Positions 52,724 to 61,203 of a stretch of DNA of 64,000 bases are shown piece by piece. The notes below the pieces were generated by a model. The model was not told the origin of the DNA. It saw nothing but the letters and a program-made list of their open reading frames with translations, and did not search any database. Positions within the stretch are counted from its first letter, which is position 1; each line of letters begins with the position of its first letter. The position numbers and the translations under genes were made by a program. The stretch comes from Vulcanimicrobiota bacterium (lineage in GTDB: Bacteria > Vulcanimicrobiota > Vulcanimicrobiia > Vulcanimicrobiales > Vulcanimicrobiaceae), in the NCBI GenBank assembly GCA_027307235.1, contig DAHUXH010000003.1, positions 1 to 64,000 on the forward strand, read 5' to 3'.

Positions 52724-53344
52724 GTGTCGATTGTTGAGCCGTCCGCCGAGCCTCGCCCTCGGTACGATGAAGAAATTCGCCTGATCGCGCAGATTGTGAA
52801 GCAGGCCGACCGGTCTGTGCGGCCGAGTGCGCTCCTCCTCATACTCTGGGGCGGAATCGCTGCGCTGAACGATCTCTGCTTTTACATCTACTACTGGCGG
52901 TATTTTGTCATCGGACATGCGGCGGCGCCTCGATCGCTGGTCGATTGGACGCCTGTCGGCTATCTATTGCTCTTGGGCGTCTCGATCGGCGCCCTCTTCA
53001 TGCAGCGGACGAGCGCGCGTATGACTGTCGTCGATCGGCAACTCGCTGTCACCTTCACCGTGGCGGCGAGCATCGCGTTTATCATCAACACGATCGGCTA
53101 TCCGCGTTGGGTGATGGCCGGACCCGACTATGCCATGCTCGGCAACGCGCTCTTTGCGGTTCCAACACTCTCCATAGGGATACAGTATCGGTGCGTGCCG
53201 TTGATTGCGGGCGGAGTTGCGCTGGTCGCGTCGCTGCTGGTGCCGGCATTCGATCCATGGAATGTCAACTTGTATACGTGTATCGGCATGGTGTTCGGTC
53301 TCCTCGTACCCGGCGTCTACTTCGCGGTGCGCCGGCATGCGTGA
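52724..53344 (+). CDS. Membrane protein co-encoded with a winged-helix regulator
   Basis: 206 residues from the GTG at 52724, chosen because AGAGG lies just upstream; a frame extension to a TTG at 52694 crosses the operator. Five to six hydrophobic segments are visible (ALLLILWGGIAALNDLCFYIYYW, VGYLLLLGVSIGALFM, TFTVAASIAFIINTIGY, VALVASLLVPAF and GMVFGLLVPGVYFAV). This is a pattern seen in small membrane proteins encoded beside HTH_34-type regulators. The regulator gene overlaps its stop by eight bases. No enzymatic motif is seen; it could sense a signal or anchor the regulator's ligand. Confidence 0.7.
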   Translation: MSIVEPSAEPRPRYDEEIRLIAQIVKQADRSVRPSALLLILWGGIAALNDLCFYIYYWRYFVIGHAAAPRSLVDWTPVGYLLLLGVSIGALFMQRTSARMTVVDRQLAVTFTVAASIAFIINTIGYPRWVMAGPDYAMLGNALFAVPTLSIGIQYRCVPLIAGGVALVASLLVPAFDPWNVNLYTCIGMVFGLLVPGVYFAVRRHA

Positions 53345-53711
53345 GGGGATGGACGACATCTTTTACTCACGCGTCCGCTTGGCCGTTGTCGCGCATCTGC
53401 TCCAGACGGAATGGGTGTCGTTCACGGACTTGCAGAGCAGCGCCGAGGTGACACGTGGAAATCTTGCTTCACATCTTGCGAAGCTCATCGCGTCCGGTGC
53501 GATTGAAGAAGACAAGCGCATTGTGAACCAGCGGCCGCTCACGCGGTATCGCCTCACACGCGATGGTCGCGCGGCATTTCTCGAACACATGACGCAGGTG
53601 CAGCGCGTCTTCGAAGCCGTGCGACTCGAGTACGCTGAAGCCGACGCGGCTGCGGCGTCCGGCACCGCGATGAAAAAGATCAAGCGCGCCGTACCGGCAA
53701 CGAAACACTAG
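53337..53711 (+). CDS. Winged-helix transcriptional regulator (HTH_34 type)
   Basis: 124 residues from the ATG at 53337; the ATG at 53349 is an alternative. A MarR/ArsR-like winged helix: SRVRLAVVAHLLQTEWVSFTDLQ, EVTRGNLASHLAKLIASGAIEEDK and wing TRYRLTRDGRAAFLEH. This is the HTH_34 pattern. A basic tail follows (MKKIKRAVPATKH). It is probably a repressor of its own operon through the inverted repeat at 52692-52706. No metal-binding Cys/His cluster is present. Confidence 0.85.
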   Translation: MREGMDDIFYSRVRLAVVAHLLQTEWVSFTDLQSSAEVTRGNLASHLAKLIASGAIEEDKRIVNQRPLTRYRLTRDGRAAFLEHMTQVQRVFEAVRLEYAEADAAAASGTAMKKIKRAVPATKH

Positions 53712-53733
53712 CCGCTCGAAGGGAAAACCCGTC

Positions 53734-55992
53734 GTGAAAAATACGATTGCGATCGTAGTAGTTTCCTATTGTCTCCTGGCGCTGTTCTCTCGACCGGCCA
53801 CAGCGCAGGATGCGGCGATCGTCCTCACCGTCGTCAATGAATCGGGGCAGCCGGTTTCCGGTGCGCTCATCGAGGAGGTCGATGGTCGACAGATGCACGT
53901 CCTCGGCCTATCCGACCGCAACGGGACGCTCGTCGTGCGCGTTGCGCCGCAGACGCATATTCAGGCACGCTCGGGCGACGCGTTCTCCGAGGTTGCGATT
54001 GCCGCGGGCGGCCGGCCGATTCGCTTGACGCTGCGGCTGAAAGTGATCGGCAGCGTCATTGCGAGCGCGAACGGCGCTCGCAAGCATGTCGGCGCGCAAA
54101 ATCCCGCCTCGATCGCGGCCGGCGATGTCGCGAAAGCTCTCGGTTATGTTCCCGGTTATCGCAGCGCAGCCGAAGGTGGCTCGGGACGACAAAGTTTGAA
54201 CGGCGTTCCATTGGACCTTCCCGCTGCACCGCCCGGAACGGCGGCGCAGGGAGGCGGCTTTCCAAGCGATCTCGTTGATTCGTTCGACGCCGTGCAGGCC
54301 GATGACGGATCCTTCGAGCCGGACTATCACCTGTTCGCGCCCACCGAACAGTTCGAGTGGAGTCTGTCGAGCGGCGCGGATGCTCTGCACGGTTCTTCTT
54401 GGAAAGCGACGATGGCGGGGCCGCACGGGAAGCTTCGCTATGCGTTGGAGGCTGCCGGCGGCGGCGATCAGGGCACGCTCGCAGGGATGACGATCGCGGA
54501 CGCGAGCGGACTGCGGTACGATCACGGCGACCGTGCTCATCATCTCGACGGCTCGCTCGTCGTGGATGATTCGATCGGTAGCGTCAACCTCGCATTGGTC
54601 GGCGTCGGTTCGCGCCAGGGCAATGCGTACATACTGAACACGAAGCCCGGTGCGATTCTCGAGGGCTTCGGTCCGGGGAACTCGTCGTCTCAGGATTTCG
54701 GGACTGCCTATCTGCTCGCGACCGCGTCGCGTGGGCGAGATAGCTTCACTGCCATCGACGTTCGCTACAACGGCGGCGGGTTAGACGATCTCGCGCACGC
54801 GCTGCCAACGGGCGCGAATCTGCCGGCACTATCCGGTTACCGGTATTCAGGAAGCTACGATTCCGCAGGGTGGACGCGTGCATTCGGTGCGGCTTCGCTT
54901 GCACTGTCGTTGGCCACCACAAGCAATCTCTCGACCGGTTTCAGCGGCGGCTTCGCTGGATCGGAGGCATCCGGCGCGCAGACCATGGATGCCTCATATA
55001 AGGTCACGCGTGGACACAACGGGGCGGGCGTATCGCTGCACGCGAGCCAAGGCGAAGGGCCGTTCGCCGAGCGCACCTTGGACGCGAGCGCATTCGAAAC
55101 ACGGCGCATCGGGGCGATCGACCTGCGTCTCTCCGTATCCACCGCACAATCTCAAAATATTGAAGCATCCTACGCCACGTCGTACTCGCAGCAACCGGTG
55201 CAAACGGCGCAGCTCGTGTGTAGTCCCGGCACCGCCTCGGTCGTCGGACCATCGCAAACCGGCGATACGCATCCACGCTCCGAAAATGCAATTCTCTCGT
55301 TGTCGCAGACGACCGGCCACGCGACGCTGCGCGGCGGAGCGTTTGTGAGTCGCGTCAGTAACGCCCTGGTGATGGCACAGGTTGCGACTACATCATTCTC
55401 GCCCGCGTACCTGAACGCTCTCGACGGCTTTTTTGCGAGCATCTGTCCCGGCCAGCAGCTTCTGAGTCAGGACGTCTTCGTGCAACGCCTGGAAACCGTG
55501 CCTGCACTCCAGCAAGCGGAATGGTATGTTGACGCTACACGGCGCTTTGGTAGTTTCTCTATCGAAACAACATACGAAACATTCGCTGATGTTCCACGAT
55601 GCGCGCGAATGGGGTGCTCAACGGGTCTTGGTGTAACCACGCTGATGTCCGGAACGCAGATTGCGGATGTTCCGTTACATCGCGCGAACGTCGTCGCAGC
55701 ATTCATCGGCAGGACGACGACGCTCGCATTGTCCGGCCGCTTCGTCTCGGCAAATAATGCACAGCGCCTGCCGGGGTATGTCGCCATCGACGCGGGGGCA
55801 CGCTTCAGACATGGCTCAGGCGTGCTTGATGCGTCGGTGCAAAATGCGTTCGCGCGCTACGGCGGACGCTTTGTGTCGCCGCAGTATGCCGTCGCGCTTC
55901 CGACGACAGGGGCACCGTTTGCAACACTCGCAACGCCTGTGCAAACAACGTGGACACTTCGCTACACGATGACCTTCGGCTCACACAATTAA
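53734..55992 (+). CDS. TonB-receptor-like outer-membrane protein
   Basis: 752 residues from a GTG. A signal peptide (IAIVVVSYCLLALFSRPATAQ) is followed by a carboxypeptidase-regulatory-like domain (VVNESGQPVSGALIEEVDG). A reduced plug-like segment follows (DVAKALGYVPGYRSAAEGGSGRQSLNGVPLDL), then many alternating beta strands ending in WTLRYTMTFGSHN. Length and layout resemble small TonB-dependent receptors, but no clear TonB box is seen. It may take up a specific ligand or be a related barrel. It starts 22 bp after the regulator gene and is likely in the same operon. Confidence 0.7.
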   Translation: MKNTIAIVVVSYCLLALFSRPATAQDAAIVLTVVNESGQPVSGALIEEVDGRQMHVLGLSDRNGTLVVRVAPQTHIQARSGDAFSEVAIAAGGRPIRLTLRLKVIGSVIASANGARKHVGAQNPASIAAGDVAKALGYVPGYRSAAEGGSGRQSLNGVPLDLPAAPPGTAAQGGGFPSDLVDSFDAVQADDGSFEPDYHLFAPTEQFEWSLSSGADALHGSSWKATMAGPHGKLRYALEAAGGGDQGTLAGMTIADASGLRYDHGDRAHHLDGSLVVDDSIGSVNLALVGVGSRQGNAYILNTKPGAILEGFGPGNSSSQDFGTAYLLATASRGRDSFTAIDVRYNGGGLDDLAHALPTGANLPALSGYRYSGSYDSAGWTRAFGAASLALSLATTSNLSTGFSGGFAGSEASGAQTMDASYKVTRGHNGAGVSLHASQGEGPFAERTLDASAFETRRIGAIDLRLSVSTAQSQNIEASYATSYSQQPVQTAQLVCSPGTASVVGPSQTGDTHPRSENAILSLSQTTGHATLRGGAFVSRVSNALVMAQVATTSFSPAYLNALDGFFASICPGQQLLSQDVFVQRLETVPALQQAEWYVDATRRFGSFSIETTYETFADVPRCARMGCSTGLGVTTLMSGTQIADVPLHRANVVAAFIGRTTTLALSGRFVSANNAQRLPGYVAIDAGARFRHGSGVLDASVQNAFARYGGRFVSPQYAVALPTTGAPFATLATPVQTTWTLRYTMTFGSHN

Positions 55993-56008
55993 CGGGGAGA
56001 ACGATGCT

Positions 56009-56653
56009 ATGACCTATGCCTTGATTGCCTTCATGATCGCGGGTGCGACGCTTCATCCTACCGCCGTCCCGGCGCCCGATGCGGTCGCCGCGTACCATTA
56101 CCTCTTCACCGGGAATTTCTGGAATAAACAGCTCGTGCATGTCGATCAGACACAGACACTGCAAACATCGGCAGGCAACGTCGAGATGACGCAGCACGAT
56201 ACGGCGTCCGGCCGCACGAATGACAGTCATGGTGTGCTGAAATCGGACGGAACGATATCGGTCGGAAATGCAAACGCACCGTCCAATCCATTCGACCCCT
56301 ACAATACGATCGCGTTGCTCACGACGGGCGCTCGTGACTATGCGATGGGAGCGACATGGAGTGCGTCGCTTCCTGTCCAGATCGGCCCGGTCGCGACCGA
56401 TACCACGCTCGTGTCGGTCGATGCCACTGTCGCGGAACGCGACGGAGACACGCTCACGGTCGACGGCAGCGGAAGGACGAGCACGGTTGCGACGTACGGC
56501 GAGTATCAGGACCCAATCGATCTCACCGTACAGGTGGCGGCGCAATTCATTGGCGGGACGTTAGCGCGCGCCGATTACAAGGCCACGGAATACGTTCACG
56601 CGGGACCGCTGAGCCAAACGATGACCTGGACCTGGTCTCTCACTCGGCAGTGA
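56009..56653 (+). CDS. Exported protein of unknown function
   Basis: 214 residues with a short signal peptide (YALIAFMIAGATLHPTAVPA). No family is recognised. The mature region is Thr/Ala/Asp-rich with beta-type segments (AGNVEMTQHDTASGRTNDSHG, TVAERDGDTLTVDGSGRTS) and has no Cys. It starts 16 bp after the receptor-like gene, so it is probably the last gene of that operon and may be its soluble partner. A strong hairpin follows. Confidence 0.65.
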   Translation: MTYALIAFMIAGATLHPTAVPAPDAVAAYHYLFTGNFWNKQLVHVDQTQTLQTSAGNVEMTQHDTASGRTNDSHGVLKSDGTISVGNANAPSNPFDPYNTIALLTTGARDYAMGATWSASLPVQIGPVATDTTLVSVDATVAERDGDTLTVDGSGRTSTVATYGEYQDPIDLTVQVAAQFIGGTLARADYKATEYVHAGPLSQTMTWTWSLTRQ

Positions 56654-56654
56654 C

Positions 56655-56702
56655 GTCGAAGCCCGCCGATGGAGGCTGTGCGGCCTCCATCGGCAGTTCG
56701 AC
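56655..56702. terminator. Long bidirectional hairpin
   Basis: GCCGATGGAGGC (56665-56676) and GCCTCCATCGGC (56683-56694) form a perfect 12-bp stem, extended by GTCGAA/TTCGAC (56655-56660 and 56697-56702). It lies exactly between the convergent genes 56009-56653 and 56709-57113. No T-run follows. Confidence 0.58.
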
Positions 56703-56708
56703 GTGGTG

Positions 56709-57113
56709 TTAGTTCTGCGGGGTCTGCGATTTCACCGGGACGTTCGAGATGTGATGGTTGAGATACATGAATGATCCAAAGCCGTTCCATGCGTTGTCGA
56801 CGTGGAGCAAGCATTCGATCTCGGCCATGAAGCTTCCGATCGCCGGCGGCGGCAACGAATAGAGAAATTGACCGCGGAGAAACGCGACTTTCTGCGTTCC
56901 AAGCGTTTCGACGCGGCCGCACATGGATGGAATTTCGATCGGCGGCGAGCCTGTGGCTTGCGTGATTTGCGCATGGGCATTGATCGTGCCGGTGGGCGCA
57001 TTGACGACGCCGGTGATGTGAAGCATCGGTGCGCCCGGCATAGCGGCTCCGACGAGAACGTTGATCAGATACGCACCGATTCCGGTGGTACCGGTCGTAG
57101 ATGTAGCTGCCAT
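56709..57113 (-). CDS. DUF1842-like small protein
   Basis: 134 residues, no signal peptide. The pattern GAYLINVLVGAAMPGAPMLHITGVVNAPTGTINAHAQITQATGSPPIEIPS resembles the DUF1842 family (small proteins with a beta-sandwich-like pattern), whose function is unknown. The match is by pattern memory. The region between 57114 and 57345 holds no gene or clear structure that I can see. Confidence 0.55.
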   Translation of the reverse strand: MAATSTTGTTGIGAYLINVLVGAAMPGAPMLHITGVVNAPTGTINAHAQITQATGSPPIEIPSMCGRVETLGTQKVAFLRGQFLYSLPPPAIGSFMAEIECLLHVDNAWNGFGSFMYLNHHISNVPVKSQTPQN

Positions 57114-57345
57114 GGTGGTTGGTCTCCTACTACTGGCGTGCAGACGAGGATGTCACCCGTTTGACCTCGATGAGACCGTCCTGCTGCAGTTGTGAGACCC
57201 TCGGGCAGGCGAGGCGCGGAACCACTTGGGACCAGCACCACGCACTGGACAAGGGCGTCCTTGCAGCTACTTCAGCAGCCGCCGAATCCCTAGCAGATAG
57301 CCTGGCGGCGCGATGGTCCGCGCGATGTGACCGAGCGCCTTCTTG

Positions 57346-57819
57346 CTAGAACTCGCCGGCGGTTTGAGGATGACGTCGTTCTGCAAACTGCTTGAGTCGT
57401 GAGAGCGAGTCCGCCGGGCCGTTCACGAGTTCACGCCGCAGAAGAGCGCGCGCGACCATGCGGCGCCATCCCTTGGGAAGGTCGAACGCGCAATGGTAGT
57501 TGACGCGGCAATGATTTGCGTCGATCGGTACGCAGTTCAAGTCTTCGTGAACGATGATGCCCAACGGAAGATGCACATCCAGTTTGAGTCGATAGCCAAC
57601 CGCGTCGATCTCGACGTATTCCATCCGAACCTTCAGGTGAAGAAGACGCGGGCCGGACTCAGCATTGATGACCTGTCCCGCCGCTGCAAGACCGGGAGGA
57701 TCGATGTTCTGAATGCGCACATCGAAGAAATCTCCCCACGTCTGTGGATCCGTCAACAGCATCCAGGCAACGTTCACCGGCGCATTGACGAGCGCGGTCG
57801 GACAAGCGACGTAGTTCAC
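57346..57819 (-). CDS. SRPBCC-fold protein
   Basis: 157 residues. The helix-grip pattern of the SRPBCC/polyketide-cyclase superfamily: ALVNAPVNVAWMLLTDPQTWGDFFDVRIQNID, LHLKVRMEYVEIDAVGYRLKLDVHLPLGI and a long C-terminal helix (GWRRMVARALLRRELVNGPADSLSRLKQFAE). Such proteins bind hydrophobic ligands; the ligand is unknown. It follows the 45-residue protein by 30 bp on the same strand. Confidence 0.78.
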   Translation of the reverse strand: MNYVACPTALVNAPVNVAWMLLTDPQTWGDFFDVRIQNIDPPGLAAAGQVINAESGPRLLHLKVRMEYVEIDAVGYRLKLDVHLPLGIIVHEDLNCVPIDANHCRVNYHCAFDLPKGWRRMVARALLRRELVNGPADSLSRLKQFAERRHPQTAGEF

Positions 57820-57849
57820 GGAACGCCTTCTACTTCCAGACCGGGAAAT

Positions 57850-57987
57850 TCATTGATCGGCTTTGTACGCAGCCCAGCCGCGCGGGAAGAGCATGGCCTC
57901 GGCGGCGGAGCCGTCGTCCATCTCGATGGTTGCCTGATACATGTCGGACGGTTCGCCGGCCATAAGCTGGGTTTTCTTGTCGAGCAT
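57850..57987 (-). CDS. 45-residue small protein
   Basis: An intact small reading frame beginning MLDKKTQLMAGEPSDMYQA and ending FPRGWAAYKADQ. GAGG lies about eight bases before the ATG. The codons have GC-rich third positions like neighbouring genes, and it sits 30 bp ahead of the SRPBCC gene on the same strand, suggesting one transcript. It is acidic with five Met. No family is recognised. A real small gene seems more likely than chance because the frame is clean and gene-like from start to stop. Confidence 0.6.
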   Translation of the reverse strand: MLDKKTQLMAGEPSDMYQATIEMDDGSAAEAMLFPRGWAAYKADQ

Positions 57988-58030
57988 TCGATCGACCTCG
58001 ACGAACGTTGCGCTAACGCTGTTCAGCTAG

Positions 58031-59827
58031 CTAGTACTGCCGATTGCTGTGTATGATGGCGGCCTCCTCACCGGGGACGCGAAATCCGAATCCCGCGGGC
58101 ATGTGGTCTTCGCCGGGGACCTTCTGCGGGTGCAGGCCCAAAGACCGGCAACTCATCGGCGCCGGAATCGTGTTGACGATGGAATCGTCAATTTCAGCTT
58201 GCGAGGCGGGAATCGGAAGTCGAGCGCCGCTCAGGCGATCCATGTCGAAGCCCGCCGTTAAGTCGCCGAGCACCGTATTCGCGTCGCGGGGTCCGTTTGG
58301 AAGGTAGGGGCGCTCGTCCGGAAGCGAGGCCAGCATCGGGAGGTTGAAGAGTGTGTTTGCGAATTTGACCAATGACGAAAGATCAGCTGTTTCCGATACG
58401 ACGCCGGAGTGCGCATAGGGCGAAATGAGCATGAACGGCACGCGAGGACCATCGCCGCACGCATTTTTATCGCTGCATCGCTCGAACGACTTCGGCGGCG
58501 CATGGTCGTAGAAGCCTCCCGGATCGTCCCACGCGATGATAATGGCTGAGTCTTTCCAGTAGCGGCTGCGCGCGATCGCATTCACGAAGGTCGCGACGAA
58601 CGCCTGAGCGATCTGTCGATCGGAATTGCCGACGCCGGGATGATCGTCGTCGCCGCTCGTATTGTCGCGCACGAACGGATCGCGGTTGGCGGATTTCCAG
58701 CCGTAACTATTGTGATTTCCGCCTTTGATATAGAAGATTCCGCTGGATGGGAGCGAGCCCGAGCGCAACGCGCGGAGCATGTCCCTGTCGGAGTGCTCGT
58801 TCTTCCAAAAGACGTCGTTGTTGCGCAGATACGCGAAGTATTGCGGCCCGTTGTGGTGCGCCACATATCCTTCGGCGGCTGGCTTGTCCGGCCCATTGTA
58901 GCCCTCTTGATACCAACCCCACGGGATCGCAGCGCGCCCGCTGCGTGCGACAAACTGCAAATCTTCACGAACTCCGTCCGTGTCGTTCCCGGCTTCGGCA
59001 TCGTCTTTGCCTGTCAGCGTGAGCATGAGCGTCGCATAACGCTGGTTGATCTGCGTCTGACTCGTTTTGAACTTTGCCTCACCCTTACTGATCGGAACTT
59101 GATGAGATCCGGGGACATAGGGGCCGAACGCCGGATCGGCATCGTGGTAGATTTCGTCACCGATGATCCGATTGGGGGGCTGCGCCTTGTCTTCTGGGAA
59201 TCTCACTGCCTGCGAGATGCCTTCCTGCGCTGCGATGATTTCGAGCGCATTGGGCGTTGACGGTCCCGTGAATGCTTCGAAAACATGATCGAACAGCGCA
59301 AAATTGCTGGCGTATTTCCAATAGTAGGGCAGCGTGTCGCAGTCGTAGTGAGCCATGCTCAGCAGGCCGATCTTCTGCGCGTCTTCCGTCGACATCCCAT
59401 ATTGACGAAACGCCGCTTCCTGCGAAGCCACAAACTGATCCATATGACCGCCGTTCATAGCTGCCGAAAGGACCTGGCGGGATTGCAGGGGTGTGGCGAT
59501 ATCGGTCTCGGTGATTCGAAACGGCGTGACCCATTGTTTTCCGATTGGGTCATATTGACGCAACCCGTGAGATTTGGCTTCCTCGGAAAGCAAGTTATCG
59601 GCACCGGGGAACGTGCCGAAGTATTCGTCAAAGCTTTCGTTTTCTTCGTAGATGACGAAGACGTGTTTCACTTTCTTGCGCAACGCCGCAAGTTGCGCGC
59701 CGCGCAGATCCCCGATCGTCGTTGAATGTTGGTAGCCGCTTCCGCGCGCCACGTGCGGTATCGCAATGACACTCGCACTCACGGCCACAGTAAGAAGCAT
59801 TGCTCCAATGCCCCATGTCCGTTTCAT
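58031..59827 (-). CDS. Secreted phosphoesterase (phospholipase C / acid phosphatase type)
   Basis: 598 residues with a signal peptide (MLLTVAVSASVIAIPHVARG). It belongs to the PF04185 phosphoesterase family: HVFVIYEENESFDEYFGTFPGADN, then MAHYDCDTLPYYWKYASNFALFDHVFEAFTGPSTPNAL and a C-terminal metal-binding part (WDDPGGFYDHAPPKSF). That family includes bacterial phospholipases C and acid phosphatases that act outside the cytoplasm on phosphate esters. It stands alone with its own transcript; the 310 bp upstream (59828-60137) separate it from the divergent SRPBCC gene. Confidence 0.9.
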   Translation of the reverse strand: MKRTWGIGAMLLTVAVSASVIAIPHVARGSGYQHSTTIGDLRGAQLAALRKKVKHVFVIYEENESFDEYFGTFPGADNLLSEEAKSHGLRQYDPIGKQWVTPFRITETDIATPLQSRQVLSAAMNGGHMDQFVASQEAAFRQYGMSTEDAQKIGLLSMAHYDCDTLPYYWKYASNFALFDHVFEAFTGPSTPNALEIIAAQEGISQAVRFPEDKAQPPNRIIGDEIYHDADPAFGPYVPGSHQVPISKGEAKFKTSQTQINQRYATLMLTLTGKDDAEAGNDTDGVREDLQFVARSGRAAIPWGWYQEGYNGPDKPAAEGYVAHHNGPQYFAYLRNNDVFWKNEHSDRDMLRALRSGSLPSSGIFYIKGGNHNSYGWKSANRDPFVRDNTSGDDDHPGVGNSDRQIAQAFVATFVNAIARSRYWKDSAIIIAWDDPGGFYDHAPPKSFERCSDKNACGDGPRVPFMLISPYAHSGVVSETADLSSLVKFANTLFNLPMLASLPDERPYLPNGPRDANTVLGDLTAGFDMDRLSGARLPIPASQAEIDDSIVNTIPAPMSCRSLGLHPQKVPGEDHMPAGFGFRVPGEEAAIIHSNRQY

Positions 59828-60055
59828 GCTGATTCCCTTCTCGCGAACGAGCCGCGAACGTCTAGTCTTGTGCGAAAAAGTGGAACGCCATGGTAGGCGG
59901 GAGCACTACCGCCGCTGCCCCCGCGCCAGGCGTTCACCCGGCGATCCTCCCAGCCGTTCATTTAGATTTGCGGAAGATAGAATTATGGAAATATTAAGGT
60001 GCCGGACGGCGGTTTGAGACCTGCCCGAGACCTCGACGAACGCTGTGCCTAAAAC

Positions 60056-60082
60056 TGTCCCGAATCGGGCTGTTCATTCGTC
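60056..60082 (+). promoter_or_regulatory. ECF-type promoter, SRPBCC gene
   Basis: TGTCCC at 60056-60061, then 17 bp beginning GAATCG, then CGTC at 60079-60082. The same arrangement recurs at 60630-60656. The rest of the 310-bp gap (59828-60137) shows no gene. Confidence 0.65.
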
Positions 60083-60137
60083 TAGAGAGTGACGTGGATA
60101 CCACGATCGCATCGTTACAGGAAAGGAAGAGAGCAAC

Positions 60138-60551
60138 ATGTCCATTCATAAAGAGGTCGCATTCCCGGCCACGCCGGAGCGGGTCTATGACGTCCTTACC
60201 AATGGTGAGACCTTCGCCGCCGCCACAGGCAAAGCGGCACTGATCGGAGCTGGCGAAGGCGCCGCGTTCTCGATCTTTAACGGCTATGTCGAAGGCCGCC
60301 AGATCGAGCTGGTCCCCGGGGAGCGCATCGTCCAAGCCTGGCGTCAGGAAGTTTGGGAACCGGGCGTCTATTCGCTCGTGCGCTTCACGCTCACGCGGGA
60401 CGGCGCGGGCACCCGCGTCGACATCGATCAAGACGCCTACCCGCAGGGCGCGTCGCCATTTTTCGAGACCTGGCGCGAGCACCTCGAAACCGGCTGGCCC
60501 GTGTTCTACTTCGAGCCGCTGACGAAGTACTTCGCCGATCAGGCCGCCTAA
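60138..60551 (+). CDS. SRPBCC/AHSA1-like protein
   Basis: 137 residues. Typical AHSA1/SRPBCC pattern: IHKEVAFPATPERVYDVLTNGETFAAATG, GAAFSIFNGYVEGRQIELVPGERIVQAWR, VRFTLTRDGAGTRVDIDQ and a C-terminal helix (FETWREHLETGWPVFYFEPLTKYF). Small genes of this type are frequent targets of ECF42-type sigma factors. AGGAAAGGAAGAG lies before the ATG, and the ECF-type promoter is 55 bp upstream of the start. It is followed by a 158-bp gap holding the second promoter. Confidence 0.88.
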   Translation: MSIHKEVAFPATPERVYDVLTNGETFAAATGKAALIGAGEGAAFSIFNGYVEGRQIELVPGERIVQAWRQEVWEPGVYSLVRFTLTRDGAGTRVDIDQDAYPQGASPFFETWREHLETGWPVFYFEPLTKYFADQAA

Positions 60552-60629
60552 CACGGCTGGTGGCACGCCGACCCTTGGTGGGACCTCAATGCTCACCAAG
60601 GGCGCGGTTGGAGCCGATTATCGGCAACG

Positions 60630-60656
60630 GTGTCCGGAATCGCACCGGTCGAACGT
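60630..60656 (+). promoter_or_regulatory. ECF-type promoter, VOC-to-sigma operon
   Basis: TGTCCG at 60630-60635, then 17 bp beginning GAATCG, then CGTC at 60653-60656. It lies 53 bp upstream of the VOC gene start and probably drives the four genes through the sigma factor. Confidence 0.68.
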
Positions 60657-60709
60657 CAGATAGGTGACGTGGGAGTGCCACGCAGCGTCTAACGAAAGGA
60701 CAGAGATCA

Positions 60710-61147
60710 ATGGCAACGGTTATTTTTGGAAACCATTCTTCCGTCCGGGTTCCACGAGAAGATCGCGAGAGTATTCGTACGTTTTACCGCGACGTGCTGG
60801 GCGGCGTCTTCACGGAGGAGGGTGACGACAAAGACGTCCTTCGCATCGGAGACAACTACTACATCGCGTTTCTTTACCAGGATTTCGCCGATGAGAGCGA
60901 GTTCTTACGATCCGGGAAATCGATCTGGTTGGAACTCAAATCCGATAACGTCGAGGAAATGAAGCGAAAAATTCTCGACTTCGGTGTCAGGAAGCTCGAT
61001 ATTCCGGACAGCCACCTGTACTTCCAAGCTCCAGGCGGGCAATGCTTCCGTTTGGCTGGCGTCAGCGAAGACCTCTCTATGTACGAGGGAGGTACCGTCG
61101 TGGCAACATCGGCGCCTGCATTTTGGAAGACTTACGATACCCAATAA
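60710..61147 (+). CDS. VOC-fold (glyoxalase-like) protein
   Basis: 145 residues with the paired beta-alpha-beta-beta-beta units of the VOC superfamily: NHSSVRVPREDRESIRTFYRDVLGG, DNYYIAFLYQDF, SIWLELKSDNVEEMKRKILDFGV and HLYFQAPGGQCFRLAG. Metal-ligand residues (His near the start, Glu in WLELKS, Gln in the last strand) are partly present. Substrate unknown; members degrade or bind small molecules. It is the first gene behind the second ECF-type promoter. Confidence 0.85.
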   Translation: MATVIFGNHSSVRVPREDRESIRTFYRDVLGGVFTEEGDDKDVLRIGDNYYIAFLYQDFADESEFLRSGKSIWLELKSDNVEEMKRKILDFGVRKLDIPDSHLYFQAPGGQCFRLAGVSEDLSMYEGGTVVATSAPAFWKTYDTQ

Positions 61148-61203
61148 AATTGCTTCCGACTGACTTTTGCCTACCGCACTCCAGAACTCAGGAGGGTTCT
61201 AAG

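Noticed and set aside
57114-57345. Search for a tRNA or other RNA gene in the 232-bp gap
   Set aside because: No cloverleaf, no terminator and no plausible small protein were seen.
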